A DNA stretch of 64,000 nt from Agromyces sp. H66 (GCF_004959775.1 NZ_SJZG01000005.1:248001-312000), one strand, 5' to 3'. Numbered from the stretch's first letter, positions 17,316-25,765 are shown. Notes: generated by a model not told the origin, from the sequence alone. Numbers and translations: made by a program.

Positions 17316-18455
17316 TCACCCCCGCACGGGCACGTGCCGTTCGTCGGGGCCGTTGTAGACCGAGAGGGGCCGGATGAGCGCGTTGGCCGCGTTCTGCTCC
17401 ATGATGTGCGCCGTCCACCCGGTGACCCGGCTCGCGACGAACAGCGGCGTGAACGTCTCGGTGTCGAAGCCCAGGAGGTGGTACGTCGGGCCCGCCGGAT
17501 AGTCGAGGTTCGGCTTGATGCCCTTGCGCTCGGCCATCGCCTCCTCGAGGGCGATGTACAGGCGCATCAGGTCGGGACGCTCGTAGTGCTCGACCATCCG
17601 CTCGAGCGCGTCCCGCATGGTCGGCACGCGGGAGTCGCCGTTCTTGTACACGCGGTGCCCGAACCCCATGATCTTGCGCTTCTCGGCGAGCGCCGCGTCG
17701 AGCCACGCGGCCGCGGCATCCGCGGTGCCGATCTCGGCGAAGGCGTGCATGACGGCCTCGTTCGCACCTCCGTGCAGCGGACCCTTGAGCGCGCCGATCG
17801 CGCCCGTGACGGCGGAGTACAGGTCGGACATCGTCGACGTGATGACGCGCGCCGCGAACGTCGATGCGTTGAACGAGTGCTCGGCGTACAGGATCATCGA
17901 CACGTCGAAGGCGTTCACGACCGCCAGCTCAGGGGCCTCTCCGAACGCCTGCCACAGGAAGTTGGCCGAGTACCCGAGGTCGTCGCGCGGCTCGACGAAC
18001 TCGAGGTCGCGCCGTCGGCGCTGGTCGTAGCAGACGATGGACGGGAGCTTCGCGAACAGGCGGATCGCCTTGTCGAGGTTCGCCTCGGGGCTGGCGTCGT
18101 CGGCGCCGGGGTCGGATGCCCCGATCACGCTCACGGCCGTGCGCACGACGTCCATCGGGTGCGCGCTGAGCGGCAGCTCGTCGATGATGCGCTTCACCTC
18201 GTGATCGAGGCCCCGGAGCGAACGCTCGCGATCCTCGAACTCGGCGAGCTGCGTGTCGTCGGGGAGCTCCCCGTACCAGAGCAGGTACGCGACCTCCTCG
18301 AAGGTGACGGATGCCGCGAGCTCCTGCACCGGGTAGCCGCGGTACAGCAGCGAGTTGGTCTCGGGGTTCACCTTCGACACGGCCGTGTAGTCGACGGGCA
18401 CGCCGGCCAGGCCCTTGTAGATGACCGGGGCTGCCCCCTGCTGCTGATCGCTCAT
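17316..18455 (-). CDS. prpC: 2-methylcitrate synthase / citrate synthase II
   Basis: This 379-residue type I citrate synthase carries the catalytic residues: His in AEHSFNAST (about 190), His in GPLHGGANEAV (about 226) and Asp in IKPNLDYPAG (about 316), plus the GFGHRVYKNGDSR substrate loop. The short length and proximity to prpD indicate condensation of propionyl-CoA with oxaloacetate in the methylcitrate cycle. GAGGAG ends a few bases before the ATG. prpD lies upstream in the same direction, but 272 bp with two palindromic repeats separate them. prpB is not adjacent. Confidence 0.9.
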   Translation of the reverse strand: MSDQQQGAAPVIYKGLAGVPVDYTAVSKVNPETNSLLYRGYPVQELAASVTFEEVAYLLWYGELPDDTQLAEFEDRERSLRGLDHEVKRIIDELPLSAHPMDVVRTAVSVIGASDPGADDASPEANLDKAIRLFAKLPSIVCYDQRRRRDLEFVEPRDDLGYSANFLWQAFGEAPELAVVNAFDVSMILYAEHSFNASTFAARVITSTMSDLYSAVTGAIGALKGPLHGGANEAVMHAFAEIGTADAAAAWLDAALAEKRKIMGFGHRVYKNGDSRVPTMRDALERMVEHYERPDLMRLYIALEEAMAERKGIKPNLDYPAGPTYHLLGFDTETFTPLFVASRVTGWTAHIMEQNAANALIRPLSVYNGPDERHVPVRG

Positions 18456-18616
18456 CGTGCTCCTCGTGACGGAGCGGCCGCCGCGGCGCGACCGCTCCCC
18501 CAGCCTACGGGCACCCGGCTCGGCCGGGCGAGACGCACGGGCCCGCGGGTTGCGGAGCGCCGCGGCCACCTGACCCGCCCCCGGAGGCGCGATGCACCGC
18601 GGGAACGCCCTTCCCG

Positions 18617-18665
18617 TCGAGAAGTCGCGGATGCAGGGTCGCACCGTGCATCCGCGACTTCTCGA
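18617..18665. repeat. Perfect 19-bp inverted repeat between prpD and prpC
   Basis: TCGAGAAGTCGCGGATGCA (617-635) and its exact complement (647-665) flank an 11-nt loop. After one mismatch the loop adds a GGT/ACC 3-bp stem around CGC. There is no T-tract. It would form a very stable hairpin in the prpD-prpC mRNA. Confidence 0.85.
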
Positions 18666-18679
18666 TGCGGTCATGGAGG

Positions 18680-18719
18680 CGGGTTGCGAGACGGGCGCGA
18701 AGCGCCCTCCTCGACCCGC
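18680..18719. repeat. REP-like palindromic element (GCGGGT...ACCCGC)
   Basis: Outer arms GCGGGT and ACCCGC enclose an inner hairpin GGGCGC-GAA-GCGCCC. The word GAGACGGGCGC recurs in the element at 20345-20397, which suggests a dispersed family. Confidence 0.65.
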
Positions 18720-18727
18720 GAGCCGCG

Positions 18728-20266
18728 TCAGAAGAGTCCGGTGGGGATCTCGACTCCGACGAGCGACCCGGGCGCCGCCGTGATGGTGAGGCCGCCGAGC
18801 TCGTCGGGACCCAGATCGGGCAGGCGCTGCGCCAGCTCGAGGAAGCGCTCGATCTCGGCCTCCTCGAGCACCCACTCCGACAGGGTGCGGAACTTCTGCA
18901 CGTACTGCTCGCGTCCGAACGGACGGGCGCCGAGCGGGTGCGCGTCGGCGACCGCGATCTCGTCGACGATCTCGCCGCCGTCGGCCAGCTTGATCACCAC
19001 GCGGCCACCGAACGCCTTCTCGTCCATGTCGAGCGAGTGGTAGCGGCGCGTCCACTCGGGGTCCTCGACCGTCGACACCTTGCGCCAGAGCGCGACGGTG
19101 TCCTCTCGGTGCGCGCGCTCGGGCGAGTACGACGCCTCGTGATCCCAGGTGCCGTCTTGCAGGGCGACCGTGAAGATGTACGGGATGGAGTGGTCGAGCG
19201 TCTCACGCGAGGCATCCGGATCGTACTTCTGCGGATCGTTCGCACCCGAGCCGATCACGTAGTGGGTGTGGTGCGACGTGTGCAGCGTGATCGACTCGAT
19301 GCGGTCGGGGTCGTCGAGGATCAGCGGGTACTCCTCGTGGAGCTTGCGGGCGAGGTCGATCCACGCCTGTGCCTGGTACTCGGCCGAGTGCTCCTTCGTG
19401 TACGAGTCGAGGATGGCGCGCTTGGCCTCGCCCTCCTCGGGCAGCGGCACGTCGTAGTTGGCCTCGGGGCCGCCGAGGAGCCACGCGATGACGCCGTCCT
19501 CGCCCTCGTAGATCGGGGTCGGGCTGGTTTCGCCGCGCATCGCACGGTCGACCGCCTCGACGGCCATCTTGCCCGCGAACGCGGGGGCGTGCGCCTTCCA
19601 GCTGGAGATCTCCCCCTTGCGCGACTGCCGCGTGGCAGTGGTGGTGTGCAGTGCCTGGCCGATGGCCTGGAAGATCGTCTCCTGGTCGAGGCCGAGCAGC
19701 GTGCCGATGCCGGCCGCCGCCGACGGCCCGAGGTGCGCGACATGGTCGATCTTGTGCTCGTGCAGCGAGATCGCCTTCACCAGGTCGATCTGGATCTCGT
19801 ACCCCGTCGCGATGCCGCGCACGACATCGCGGCCGGTGAGGCCACGACCCGCGGCCAGGTGCTGCGCGACGGCCACGATCGGCGGGATGTTGTCACCCGG
19901 GTGCGAGTACTCCGCCGCGAGGAACGTGTCGTGGTAGTCCAGCTCACGCACGGCCACGCCGTTGGCCCACGCCGCCCACTCGGGCGACGTGCGGCGCGCG
20001 GCATCCGCTCCGAAGACCGTGGCGCCGTCGCCGCCGATCGAGACCGGATGCGCGAGTGCCTGGCTGCGCGCCGACACCACGGGCTTGCGTGCGAGCGCCG
20101 CGGCCGCGACCGCCGCGTTGTCGATGACGCGGTTGATCACCATCTCGACGACGTCGTCGCCGACGTCGACGGGGTCGGTCGCGACGCCCGCGAGCTGCCA
20201 GGCCAGCTGCCCTTCTCGGGACAGGTTCTCATCGCTTCGGTGGGTACGCAGGTGGTGGGTCTTCAC
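18728..20266 (-). CDS. prpD: 2-methylcitrate dehydratase (MmgE/PrpD family)
   Basis: This 512-residue MmgE/PrpD protein has the conserved N-terminal helical domain ([21 protein letters not shown]-like [23 protein letters not shown]). It has the C-terminal domain with [20 protein letters not shown] and DHSIPYIF motifs. It dehydrates 2-methylcitrate in the methylcitrate cycle for propionyl-CoA disposal. Translation probably starts at GTG 20266, since TAGCGT ends exactly 6 nt upstream, as in other leaderless genes here. prpC follows after a repeat-containing gap. Confidence 0.93.
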   Translation of the reverse strand: MKTHHLRTHRSDENLSREGQLAWQLAGVATDPVDVGDDVVEMVINRVIDNAAVAAAALARKPVVSARSQALAHPVSIGGDGATVFGADAARRTSPEWAAWANGVAVRELDYHDTFLAAEYSHPGDNIPPIVAVAQHLAAGRGLTGRDVVRGIATGYEIQIDLVKAISLHEHKIDHVAHLGPSAAAGIGTLLGLDQETIFQAIGQALHTTTATRQSRKGEISSWKAHAPAFAGKMAVEAVDRAMRGETSPTPIYEGEDGVIAWLLGGPEANYDVPLPEEGEAKRAILDSYTKEHSAEYQAQAWIDLARKLHEEYPLILDDPDRIESITLHTSHHTHYVIGSGANDPQKYDPDASRETLDHSIPYIFTVALQDGTWDHEASYSPERAHREDTVALWRKVSTVEDPEWTRRYHSLDMDEKAFGGRVVIKLADGGEIVDEIAVADAHPLGARPFGREQYVQKFRTLSEWVLEEAEIERFLELAQRLPDLGPDELGGLTITAAPGSLVGVEIPTGLF

Positions 20267-20344
20267 GACCCCACGCTATCGAAAAGCCGTGCGGATGCCC
20301 CGGGGCGTGCGAAGGGCTTGCGAAACGCGATCGGGCGTGCTGCG

Positions 20345-20397
20345 GGGTCTCGAGACGGGCCTGCGCGGGTTTCGAGACGGGCGCTGCGCGCCCCCTC
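20345..20397. repeat. Tandem GGGTYTCGAGACGGGC repeat upstream of prpD
   Basis: Two near-identical units, GGGTCTCGAGACGGGC (345-360) and GGGTTTCGAGACGGGC (367-382), are followed by a GGGCGC/GCGCCC hairpin and CTCAATCC. The unit is shared with the element at 18680-18719. Confidence 0.6.
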
Positions 20398-21511
20398 AAT
20401 CCTCCGAGGGCCAGACCGGGGCGTGCACCTGCGTATCGAGCACGCGAGCCGCGAGCCCTGCGTCGACGCCGTCGAGCGTGAGCGGGTTCCACTTCGGCGA
20501 GCGGTCCTTGTCGACGACCTGCGCACGGATGCCCTCGCGCAGGTCGGGCTGCTCGAGGAACCACGCGACGAGCCGGAACTCCTGCTCGAGCGCGGCCTCG
20601 AGGTTCGGCAGGGTGCGGGCTCGGCGCACCGACTCGAGCGTGACGGTGAGCGCCGTGGGCGACAGGGTCTCGAGCTCGTCCGCCGCGGCCGCCGCGTAGG
20701 CCCGTGCGGCCGGGTCGAGCGGGCTCGTCGGAAAGCGGCTCGACGAGGCATCCGTCCGTCCATCGGCGAAGGCGCGCAGACGGGCGATGATCTCACCGAT
20801 GGTCGGCGCCGAGTAGCAGGCGTCGATCCAGTCGCGCGCGAGGGCGAGCGCCGACGGACCGGGGGTCTCGTCGAAGAGCATCACGACCTCGGCCGGGCTG
20901 CCGGGGTCGGCCCGCTCGGCGAGCGCGTCGAGCAGGTGCGGCAGTCGCTCCGACGGCACGAACGAGTCGGCGAAGCCCGCGTGCAGGGCATCGGCGGCAT
21001 CCATCGTGCGCGAGTTCAGCGCGAGGTGCACGCCGAGCTCGCCCGGCGCCCTCGCGAGGAGCCACGAGCCGCCGACGTCGGGCGTGAACCCGATGCGGGT
21101 CTCGGGCATGGCCACCCGCGACCGCTCCGTGACGACGCGGATCGCGGCGTGGCCGGCGAGGCCGACACCGCCGCCCATGGTGATGCCGTCCATGATCGCC
21201 ACGACGGGCTTCGGATAGCGAGCGATCATCGCGTCGAGCCGGTACTCCGACCGGAAGAACTCGCGCGCCTCGCCATGGTCGCTGCCCACGATGTACTCGT
21301 AGAGTTCCCGCACGTCGCCGCCGGCCGAGAAGCCGCGTTCGCCGGCTCCGTCGAGCACGACGAGCCCCACCTCGGCGTCGTCGCGCCACCCCTCGAAGAC
21401 GACGGTGAGCTCACGGATCATCGAATAGCTCAGCGCGTTGAGCGCCTGTGGACGGTCGAGCGTGACGTGGCCGACCCCGTCGGCGACGCTCACGGAGATC
21501 TGGTCGCTCAC
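20396..21511 (-). CDS. 3-hydroxyisobutyryl-CoA hydrolase (enoyl-CoA hydratase superfamily)
   Basis: This 371-residue crotonase-fold protein has an oxyanion-hole loop (GFSAGGDV), a glycine-rich GITMGGGVGL and the PETRIGFTPDVGGS block that marks HIBCH-type enzymes. These remove CoA from 3-hydroxyisobutyryl-CoA in valine degradation. The length also fits HIBCH rather than a 260-residue hydratase. A GTG at 21511 is preferred, with TACGGT 7 nt upstream and no Shine-Dalgarno. It follows the theme of the adjacent propionate genes, as valine yields propionyl-CoA. Confidence 0.9.
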   Translation of the reverse strand: MSDQISVSVADGVGHVTLDRPQALNALSYSMIRELTVVFEGWRDDAEVGLVVLDGAGERGFSAGGDVRELYEYIVGSDHGEAREFFRSEYRLDAMIARYPKPVVAIMDGITMGGGVGLAGHAAIRVVTERSRVAMPETRIGFTPDVGGSWLLARAPGELGVHLALNSRTMDAADALHAGFADSFVPSERLPHLLDALAERADPGSPAEVVMLFDETPGPSALALARDWIDACYSAPTIGEIIARLRAFADGRTDASSSRFPTSPLDPAARAYAAAAADELETLSPTALTVTLESVRRARTLPNLEAALEQEFRLVAWFLEQPDLREGIRAQVVDKDRSPKWNPLTLDGVDAGLAARVLDTQVHAPVWPSED

Positions 21512-21569
21512 GAGTGCCACCGTAGCGGCATCCCGACCGGCGGCGTAGCCTCCCGTTGGAGGAGGGGTC

Positions 21570-21947
21570 ATGATCGAGTCAGCGTTCCCGATTCTCGAGG
21601 TCGACGACATGCGCGCCGCCCTCGTCTTCTACCGCGACGCGCTCGGGGGTGTCGTGACGTACCGATTCCCGCCCGAAGGCGATCCCGACTACGTGTCGCT
21701 CGCGGTCGGGTCGTCGTCGCTCGGCATCGGCCTGGCCGAGTCCCCGCTGCCGCCGGGCAACGTGCTGCTGTGGTTCTACGTCGACGACGTCGACCGGGTC
21801 ACCGAGGTGCTCGCCGATGCCGGCGGAAGCGTGGCCGAGGAGCCGCTCGACCAACCGTGGGGCGAGCGGACGTCGCTCCTGACCGATCCGTTCGGCACCC
21901 GCATCCGTCTCGGTGCGGCGATCTCGCCCGCGCCCGACGAGGAGTGA
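21570..21947 (+). CDS. VOC family (glyoxalase/bleomycin-resistance fold) protein
   Basis: This 125-residue protein has paired beta-alpha-beta-beta-beta modules: FPILEVDDMRAALVFYRDALGG at the N-terminus and WGERTSLLTDPFGTRIRL at the C-terminus, as in VOC metalloproteins. The substrate is not predictable. A strong GGAGGAGG precedes the ATG, and a TAGCCT box 18 nt upstream of the start is the likely -10. It is divergent from the HIBCH-like gene. Confidence 0.9.
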   Translation: MIESAFPILEVDDMRAALVFYRDALGGVVTYRFPPEGDPDYVSLAVGSSSLGIGLAESPLPPGNVLLWFYVDDVDRVTEVLADAGGSVAEEPLDQPWGERTSLLTDPFGTRIRLGAAISPAPDEE

Positions 21948-21975
21948 GGGGCGAGGAGCGAGGAGTGAGGTGCGA
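21939..21975. repeat. Direct repeat spanning the VOC stop codon
   Basis: GAGGAGTGAGGGGCGA (939-954) and GAGGAGTGAGGTGCGA (960-975) are 15/16 identical, separated by 5 nt. The first copy includes the TGA stop. It is probably a local duplication, and no function is evident. Confidence 0.6.
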
Positions 21976-21996
21976 ACCGCAGGCTCGGCGCCGCGC

Positions 21997-22677
21997 TCAG
22001 CTCGCGACGAGCGCCAGCACCTCGACGGGCGTGCGCAGCACGAACCCGAGCCGTTCGTAGAGCGTGATGGCGGCGCGGTTCGCCGCATAGGCGTGCAGGA
22101 ACGGCGTCTCGCCTCGGGCGACGATGCGGTCGGCCACGGCGGCCGAGAGCATGGCCGCGTACCCGCGACCGCGGTGGTCGGGATGCGTGCACACCCCGCT
22201 GACCTCGGTGTGGCCCTCGGGCTTCATGCGCTCACCGGCCATCGCCACGAGTCGTCCCTCCGACCGGATGCCCAGGAACCCGCCGAGCTCGGGAGTGCGC
22301 GACTCGAACGGCCCCGGCTCGGTGAGCCGCGCGAGGGCGACCATCTCGTCGACGTCATCGGCGCCGAGTGGCACGAGGTCGGCGGTGGTCGGCACCGCGG
22401 CGAGCCGATCGAGCACGAGTTGCACGCCGGCGGCCCGCAGGCGCGCGGTCGTGCCGGGCGGAACGGGGATCTCTCCGCGCTGCAGCAGCACGACGGGACC
22501 GTGCTCGGCGACGAGGGCGCCGAGACGCGAGAGGCTCTCGGGCTCGTCGGCTCCGACGGCCGCGAACGGCCCGACGGCCGGGTCGAGGCGTCGGACGAGG
22601 TCGTCGCCGAGGGAGAACGCGCGCTGCCGGTTCGCGAGCGCGCTCCACACCGGCCGGTCGAGCGGATGCCGCGTCAT
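21997..22677 (-). CDS. GNAT family N-acetyltransferase
   Basis: This is a 226-residue two-part acetyltransferase. The C-terminal half carries GNAT motif A (VCTHPDHRGRGYAAMLSAAV, about residues 160-180) and motif B (FLHAYAANRAAITLYERLGF). The N-terminal half is a degenerate GNAT-like lobe, as in FR47-type proteins. It acetylates an unknown amine using acetyl-CoA. Its ATG overlaps the marR stop (ATGA), so the two are translationally coupled and share the palindromic MarR-type operator upstream. Confidence 0.88.
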   Translation of the reverse strand: MTRHPLDRPVWSALANRQRAFSLGDDLVRRLDPAVGPFAAVGADEPESLSRLGALVAEHGPVVLLQRGEIPVPPGTTARLRAAGVQLVLDRLAAVPTTADLVPLGADDVDEMVALARLTEPGPFESRTPELGGFLGIRSEGRLVAMAGERMKPEGHTEVSGVCTHPDHRGRGYAAMLSAAVADRIVARGETPFLHAYAANRAAITLYERLGFVLRTPVEVLALVAS

Positions 22678-23186
22678 GACGCCGCCGCCTCGGTTGCCGC
22701 CGCATCGCGAAGTCGTCGGGCGCGCCGGTCGAGCGGCTCGTCGTCGAGTCGGGCCTCGAGCGCGGCCAGCTGGTCGAGGAGCGGCCCATCGAGCCCGGTG
22801 CAGGCGTCGACGACCGCGGCCTCGACGTGGGGCCAGACCTCGGCACGCGCCCGCGCCACGAGCGACGCCCCCGAGTCGGTGAGCATCACCGAGCGGCGTC
22901 TCCGATCGGCGGACTCGTGCGCGACCGTGATGAGCCCGAGTTCGGCGAGTCTCGCCACGCTGCGCGTCACGCCCGGCTGGCTCACGCCCACGGCCTCGGC
23001 CAGTTCGCCGACGGTCAGTCGGCCGACGCGCTCGATCGCCGCGAGCAGTGGGAACCAGCTCGCCGGCAGCGCGACGCCGCTCGCCTCGATGAACCTCGTC
23101 GTCTCGGCCTGCAGGCGCTCTCCGAGGCGCTTGAACCTCGTGCCGAGCGTGAGATGTCCCAGACGACCGACGATGTCGTCGACCAT
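22674..23186 (-). CDS. MarR family transcriptional regulator
   Basis: This 170-residue protein has a MarR winged helix (GRLTVGELAEAVGVSQPGVTRSVARLAELGLI, then wing ADRRRRSVMLTDSG). The earlier ATG (23201) lies within a large palindrome. GGGGAG placed 5 nt before the ATG at 23186 makes that the better start. It probably represses itself and the coupled acetyltransferase through that palindrome. Confidence 0.9.
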   Translation of the reverse strand: MVDDIVGRLGHLTLGTRFKRLGERLQAETTRFIEASGVALPASWFPLLAAIERVGRLTVGELAEAVGVSQPGVTRSVARLAELGLITVAHESADRRRRSVMLTDSGASLVARARAEVWPHVEAAVVDACTGLDGPLLDQLAALEARLDDEPLDRRARRLRDAAATEAAAS

Positions 23187-23199
23187 GTGCGCTCCCCTC

Positions 23200-23233
23200 A
23201 TTCCATAACACGATATATAGCGTGTTATGGAAT
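23200..23233. promoter_or_regulatory. Perfect 34-bp palindromic operator upstream of marR
   Basis: Arms ATTCCATAACACG (200-212) and CGTGTTATGGAAT (221-233) are exact complements around ATATATAG. The A/T-rich centre can serve as the -10 (TATATA) of the marR transcript. It is markedly AT-rich compared with surroundings. Autoregulation by the MarR protein is the natural reading. Confidence 0.85.
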
Positions 23234-23259
23234 TTCAAGGGTACCGGTGGTCGATCGGC

Positions 23260-23889
23260 TCAGACGCCCGCGGCCCCGGCCGCCGGCCGCGTCATGGTGA
23301 CCATCGACCAGTCCTCCGTCATCGGCACGACCGCGGCCTCGGAGAACCCGTGGCGCTCGTACAGCCGCTCTTGGGCACGTCGAGATGCGTCGGCCCAGCG
23401 GATGGTCTCCAGGTAGCCCTCGAGGCCCGACTCGTCGCACCGTCGTACGTACTCCGCCATCAGGAGACCGCCGAGACCCCGGCCCTGCGCCTCGGGCCGC
23501 ACACCCAGTGCGGGCAGGTGTCGATGCGGCGTCGTGGGGTGGGCCGTGCCGACCCTGCGGAAGTCGCGGATGAGCGTCGGCAGTCTCGGACCCGCGATGC
23601 GCACGGCGCCGAGACGGTCGCGGATGCCGGGCGTGCAGTCCGGCCAATCGACGTAGGTGAGGGCCCCATCGATGCGACCGGCGCGCTCCGCGACGATGAC
23701 GTGCTGCCGTCCCCGCTCGTCCAGCGACATCTCGAACATGCGACGTCTCCGATCGCGGGCTCTGCGGTCGGTGCCGACCACCTGGTCCACCGGCCCGAAG
23801 GCCCTGAATGACGCGACCATCACCTCGATGACCGCCTCGCGGTCATCGCGACGGAAGTCCCTGACGACGGTGCGCGACTCATCGGACAT
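23260..23889 (-). CDS. GNAT family N-acetyltransferase
   Basis: This 209-residue acetyltransferase has motif A as LGVRPEAQGRGLGGLLMAEY (about 128-147) and a C-terminal RLYERHGFSEAAVVPM segment. The substrate is unknown. Its ATG lies inside the end of the upstream nitroreductase gene (11-bp overlap), so the pair is co-translated and falls under the twin TetR operators at 24450-24499. Confidence 0.87.
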   Translation of the reverse strand: MSDESRTVVRDFRRDDREAVIEVMVASFRAFGPVDQVVGTDRRARDRRRRMFEMSLDERGRQHVIVAERAGRIDGALTYVDWPDCTPGIRDRLGAVRIAGPRLPTLIRDFRRVGTAHPTTPHRHLPALGVRPEAQGRGLGGLLMAEYVRRCDESGLEGYLETIRWADASRRAQERLYERHGFSEAAVVPMTEDWSMVTMTRPAAGAAGV

Positions 23890-24427
23890 GCGGAGTCCCT
23901 CGACGTGGTGTCGACGAGGCGCCCGCCGCGTCCGCACCCGCTCCAGCGCCGTCCGACCCGGCCCGGCGAACCCGGAGACACCGGTCGACGCCGAACCAGC
24001 GGTGGATGCGCCGCTCGCTCGCCGTGAAGGGTGCCGCCGGAATCCCGATGACCTCCGGCCGGTCGACCGCGAACGTGCCTCCCTCGTGGACGATGACGGC
24101 CGAGCCGCCGGCAAGCACGTTCTTCAGCCACTGGGTGCGCGTTCCGTACGGAAGCGGGATCAGGAACCCGTCATCGGCGACGACCGCTGCGACCGGTGTC
24201 TCGTAGGGCCGGCCCGTGACGCGGCCGCGGTGCCGGATCACGGATGCAGTCGCTCCCGGCCTGCCCGCCGATCGCAGCTGGCGCGGATTCACGATCGCGC
24301 GCTGGAAGCGGATGAGGGGATCGAGTACGAGCGGGGACTTCGCTCGGATCGCGAGCACGAAGATGGCCGCGATCGCCGCGAACCCCATGAAGAGCGCGCC
24401 CGCGACGGTCGCCGATTGCAGTGACAT
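23879..24427 (-). CDS. Deazaflavin (F420)-dependent nitroreductase family protein, membrane-anchored
   Basis: This 182-residue protein starts with one transmembrane helix (residues about 8-27). A split-barrel Ddn-like domain follows (SVIRHRGRVTGRPYETPVAAVVADDGFLIPLPYGTRTQWLKNVLAGG), the pattern of F420-binding nitroreductases. The Gly/Ala-rich C-terminus is likely disordered. The family reduces quinones, nitro compounds or similar electrophiles with F420H2. GGGAGG lies 5 nt before the ATG. It is divergent from a TetR gene, with two identical operators between them, and coupled to a GNAT. Confidence 0.85.
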   Translation of the reverse strand: MSLQSATVAGALFMGFAAIAAIFVLAIRAKSPLVLDPLIRFQRAIVNPRQLRSAGRPGATASVIRHRGRVTGRPYETPVAAVVADDGFLIPLPYGTRTQWLKNVLAGGSAVIVHEGGTFAVDRPEVIGIPAAPFTASERRIHRWFGVDRCLRVRRAGSDGAGAGADAAGASSTPRRGTPHVR

Positions 24428-24449
24428 CCATGCCTCCCTGGCCGTTCTT

Positions 24450-24466
24450 GGCTTACACCGTAAGCC
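24450..24466. promoter_or_regulatory. TetR operator copy 1
   Basis: GCTTAC-ACC-GTAAGC, with one more flanking G/C pair, is a perfect palindromic site 22 nt upstream of the nitroreductase start. It is identical in its 15-nt core to the site at 24485-24499. Confidence 0.8.
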
Positions 24467-24484
24467 ACTCAGGTCCGAGGCTAT

Positions 24485-24499
24485 GCTTACACCGTAAGC
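24485..24499. promoter_or_regulatory. TetR operator copy 2
   Basis: GCTTACACCGTAAGC is an exact second copy, with its centre 34 bp from the first, just upstream of the TetR ribosome-binding site. TATGCT (24482-24487) overlapping its edge may be the TetR -10. Confidence 0.8.
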
Positions 24500-24527
24500 T
24501 TGTCAAGGAAGGGTGGAGGCGATCGGG

Positions 24528-25211
24528 ATGACGGACCTGCCGACACCGCCCGACCGGACGGTGACGCGACGCATGCCGCTCGATCGGGACCGGGTCCTGC
24601 GCGCCGCGATCCGGCTTGCCGACCGCCACGGGCTCGAGTCGGTCTCGATGCGGAAGCTCGGCCAGGAGCTGCGCGTCGAGGCGATGTCGCTCTACAAGCA
24701 CGTCGACAACAAGGACGACATCTTCGACGGCATGGCCGACCTCGTCGTGAGCGAGTTCGAGGTGCCCGCCGACGACGTCGACTGGAAGTCGGCCGTGCGG
24801 CGAAGTGCGATCTCGGCGCACGAGGTCCTCCTGCGGCACCCCTGGGCCGGCGGCCTGATCGAATCACGTCCCAGCGCCGGCCTCGCACGACTTCGATACC
24901 TGGACGCCACGATCGGCGTGCTCGCGGCCGCAGGCTTCTCGATGCCGATCATCCGGCGCTCGATCATGGTGCTGGACAGCTACACGTATGGGTTCGCACT
25001 CCAGGAGTCCGCCTGGCCGTTCGAGGTCGGAACGGCTCCGCAGGTCGCGGCGAGCTTCGTGCGGCGCGTGCCCGCCGGCGACCACCCGAACCTCGCCGCG
25101 ATGGCCGAGTCGGTGATGGATGCCCCGGACGGGATCTCGCCCGAGTTCGCGTTCGGCCTGGACCTCATTCTCGACGGGCTCGAGCGGCTCCGGGGCCCGG
25201 TCGAACGCTGA
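24528..25211 (+). CDS. TetR family regulator (TetR_C_11-like)
   Basis: This 227-residue regulator has an HTH at about residues 20-65 (ESVSMRKLGQELRVEAMSLYKHVDNKDDIFDGMADL, the pattern of tetracycline-repressor-type members) and an all-helical ligand domain. GGAGG lies 8 nt before the ATG at 24528. A GTG 15 nt earlier is unlikely. It is divergent from the nitroreductase-GNAT pair, with two copies of GCTTACACCGTAAGC in the shared promoter region, so it very probably represses both sides and responds to a toxic electrophile or drug. Confidence 0.92.
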   Translation: MTDLPTPPDRTVTRRMPLDRDRVLRAAIRLADRHGLESVSMRKLGQELRVEAMSLYKHVDNKDDIFDGMADLVVSEFEVPADDVDWKSAVRRSAISAHEVLLRHPWAGGLIESRPSAGLARLRYLDATIGVLAAAGFSMPIIRRSIMVLDSYTYGFALQESAWPFEVGTAPQVAASFVRRVPAGDHPNLAAMAESVMDAPDGISPEFAFGLDLILDGLERLRGPVER

Positions 25212-25228
25212 TGCCGCGGGCCCGGCGT

Positions 25229-25765
25229 TCAGTCGCGCGTCGCCGTGCCCACGAGGATGCCGCGCCCGAGGGCGTGGAAGAAGCACCGGGTGCCCAGGCT
25301 CGCGGGCGAGGCATCCGGATCGAGGTCGAAGCTCGGCACGTCGAGCGCCTGCACGACGAACATGTAGCGGTGCACTCCCGTGCCGCGCGGCGGTCCCCCG
25401 CCGCTGTACGCGGCCTCGCCGTCCTCGTTGCGCAGCATGATCGCGCCGGGCGGGAGTTTCGCGCCGCCCGCGGCGCCGGCATCTGTCTCGAGGCTCGTGA
25501 CCGAGACCGGGATGTTCGCGACGACCCAGTGCCACCACCCCGAGGCCGAGGGCGCGTCGGGATCGAGGCAGGTCACGACGAAGCTGCGCGTGCCGGCCGG
25601 GAATCCGGACCACGAGAGTTGAGGCGAGCGATCCGCACCGCCGGCGTGCGCCGCCAACTGCGCCCGCGCGAGCGGTCGCCCCTGCTCGAAGTCGGCGCTC
25701 GTCACCATGAACGTGTCGACCGGTCGCGCTCGTTGCAGGGCCTCGTAGGGGTCGTAGTCCAGCAT
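25229..25765 (-). CDS. YbhB/YbcL family (PEBP-like) protein
   Basis: This 178-residue protein has the bacterial PEBP signature: LDPDAPSASGWWHWVVANIP, then GPPRGTGVHRYMFVVQALD. Members bind anions or phosphoryl groups; the physiological role is unclear. GGGAGG lies 7 nt before the ATG at 25765, which begins MLDYDPYEALQRARPV. It is convergent with the TetR gene. Confidence 0.9.
   Translation of the reverse strand: MLDYDPYEALQRARPVDTFMVTSADFEQGRPLARAQLAAHAGGADRSPQLSWSGFPAGTRSFVVTCLDPDAPSASGWWHWVVANIPVSVTSLETDAGAAGGAKLPPGAIMLRNEDGEAAYSGGGPPRGTGVHRYMFVVQALDVPSFDLDPDASPASLGTRCFFHALGRGILVGTATRD

Noticed and set aside
18592..18783. A possible small protein between prpD and prpC
   Set aside because: It spans the perfect inverted repeat and the REP-like element and has no Shine-Dalgarno or -10 box; the DNA is better explained as repeats.
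23199..23201. Upstream ATG as the marR start
   Set aside because: It lies inside the operator palindrome and before the GGGGAG ribosome-binding site, which points to the ATG at 23186.
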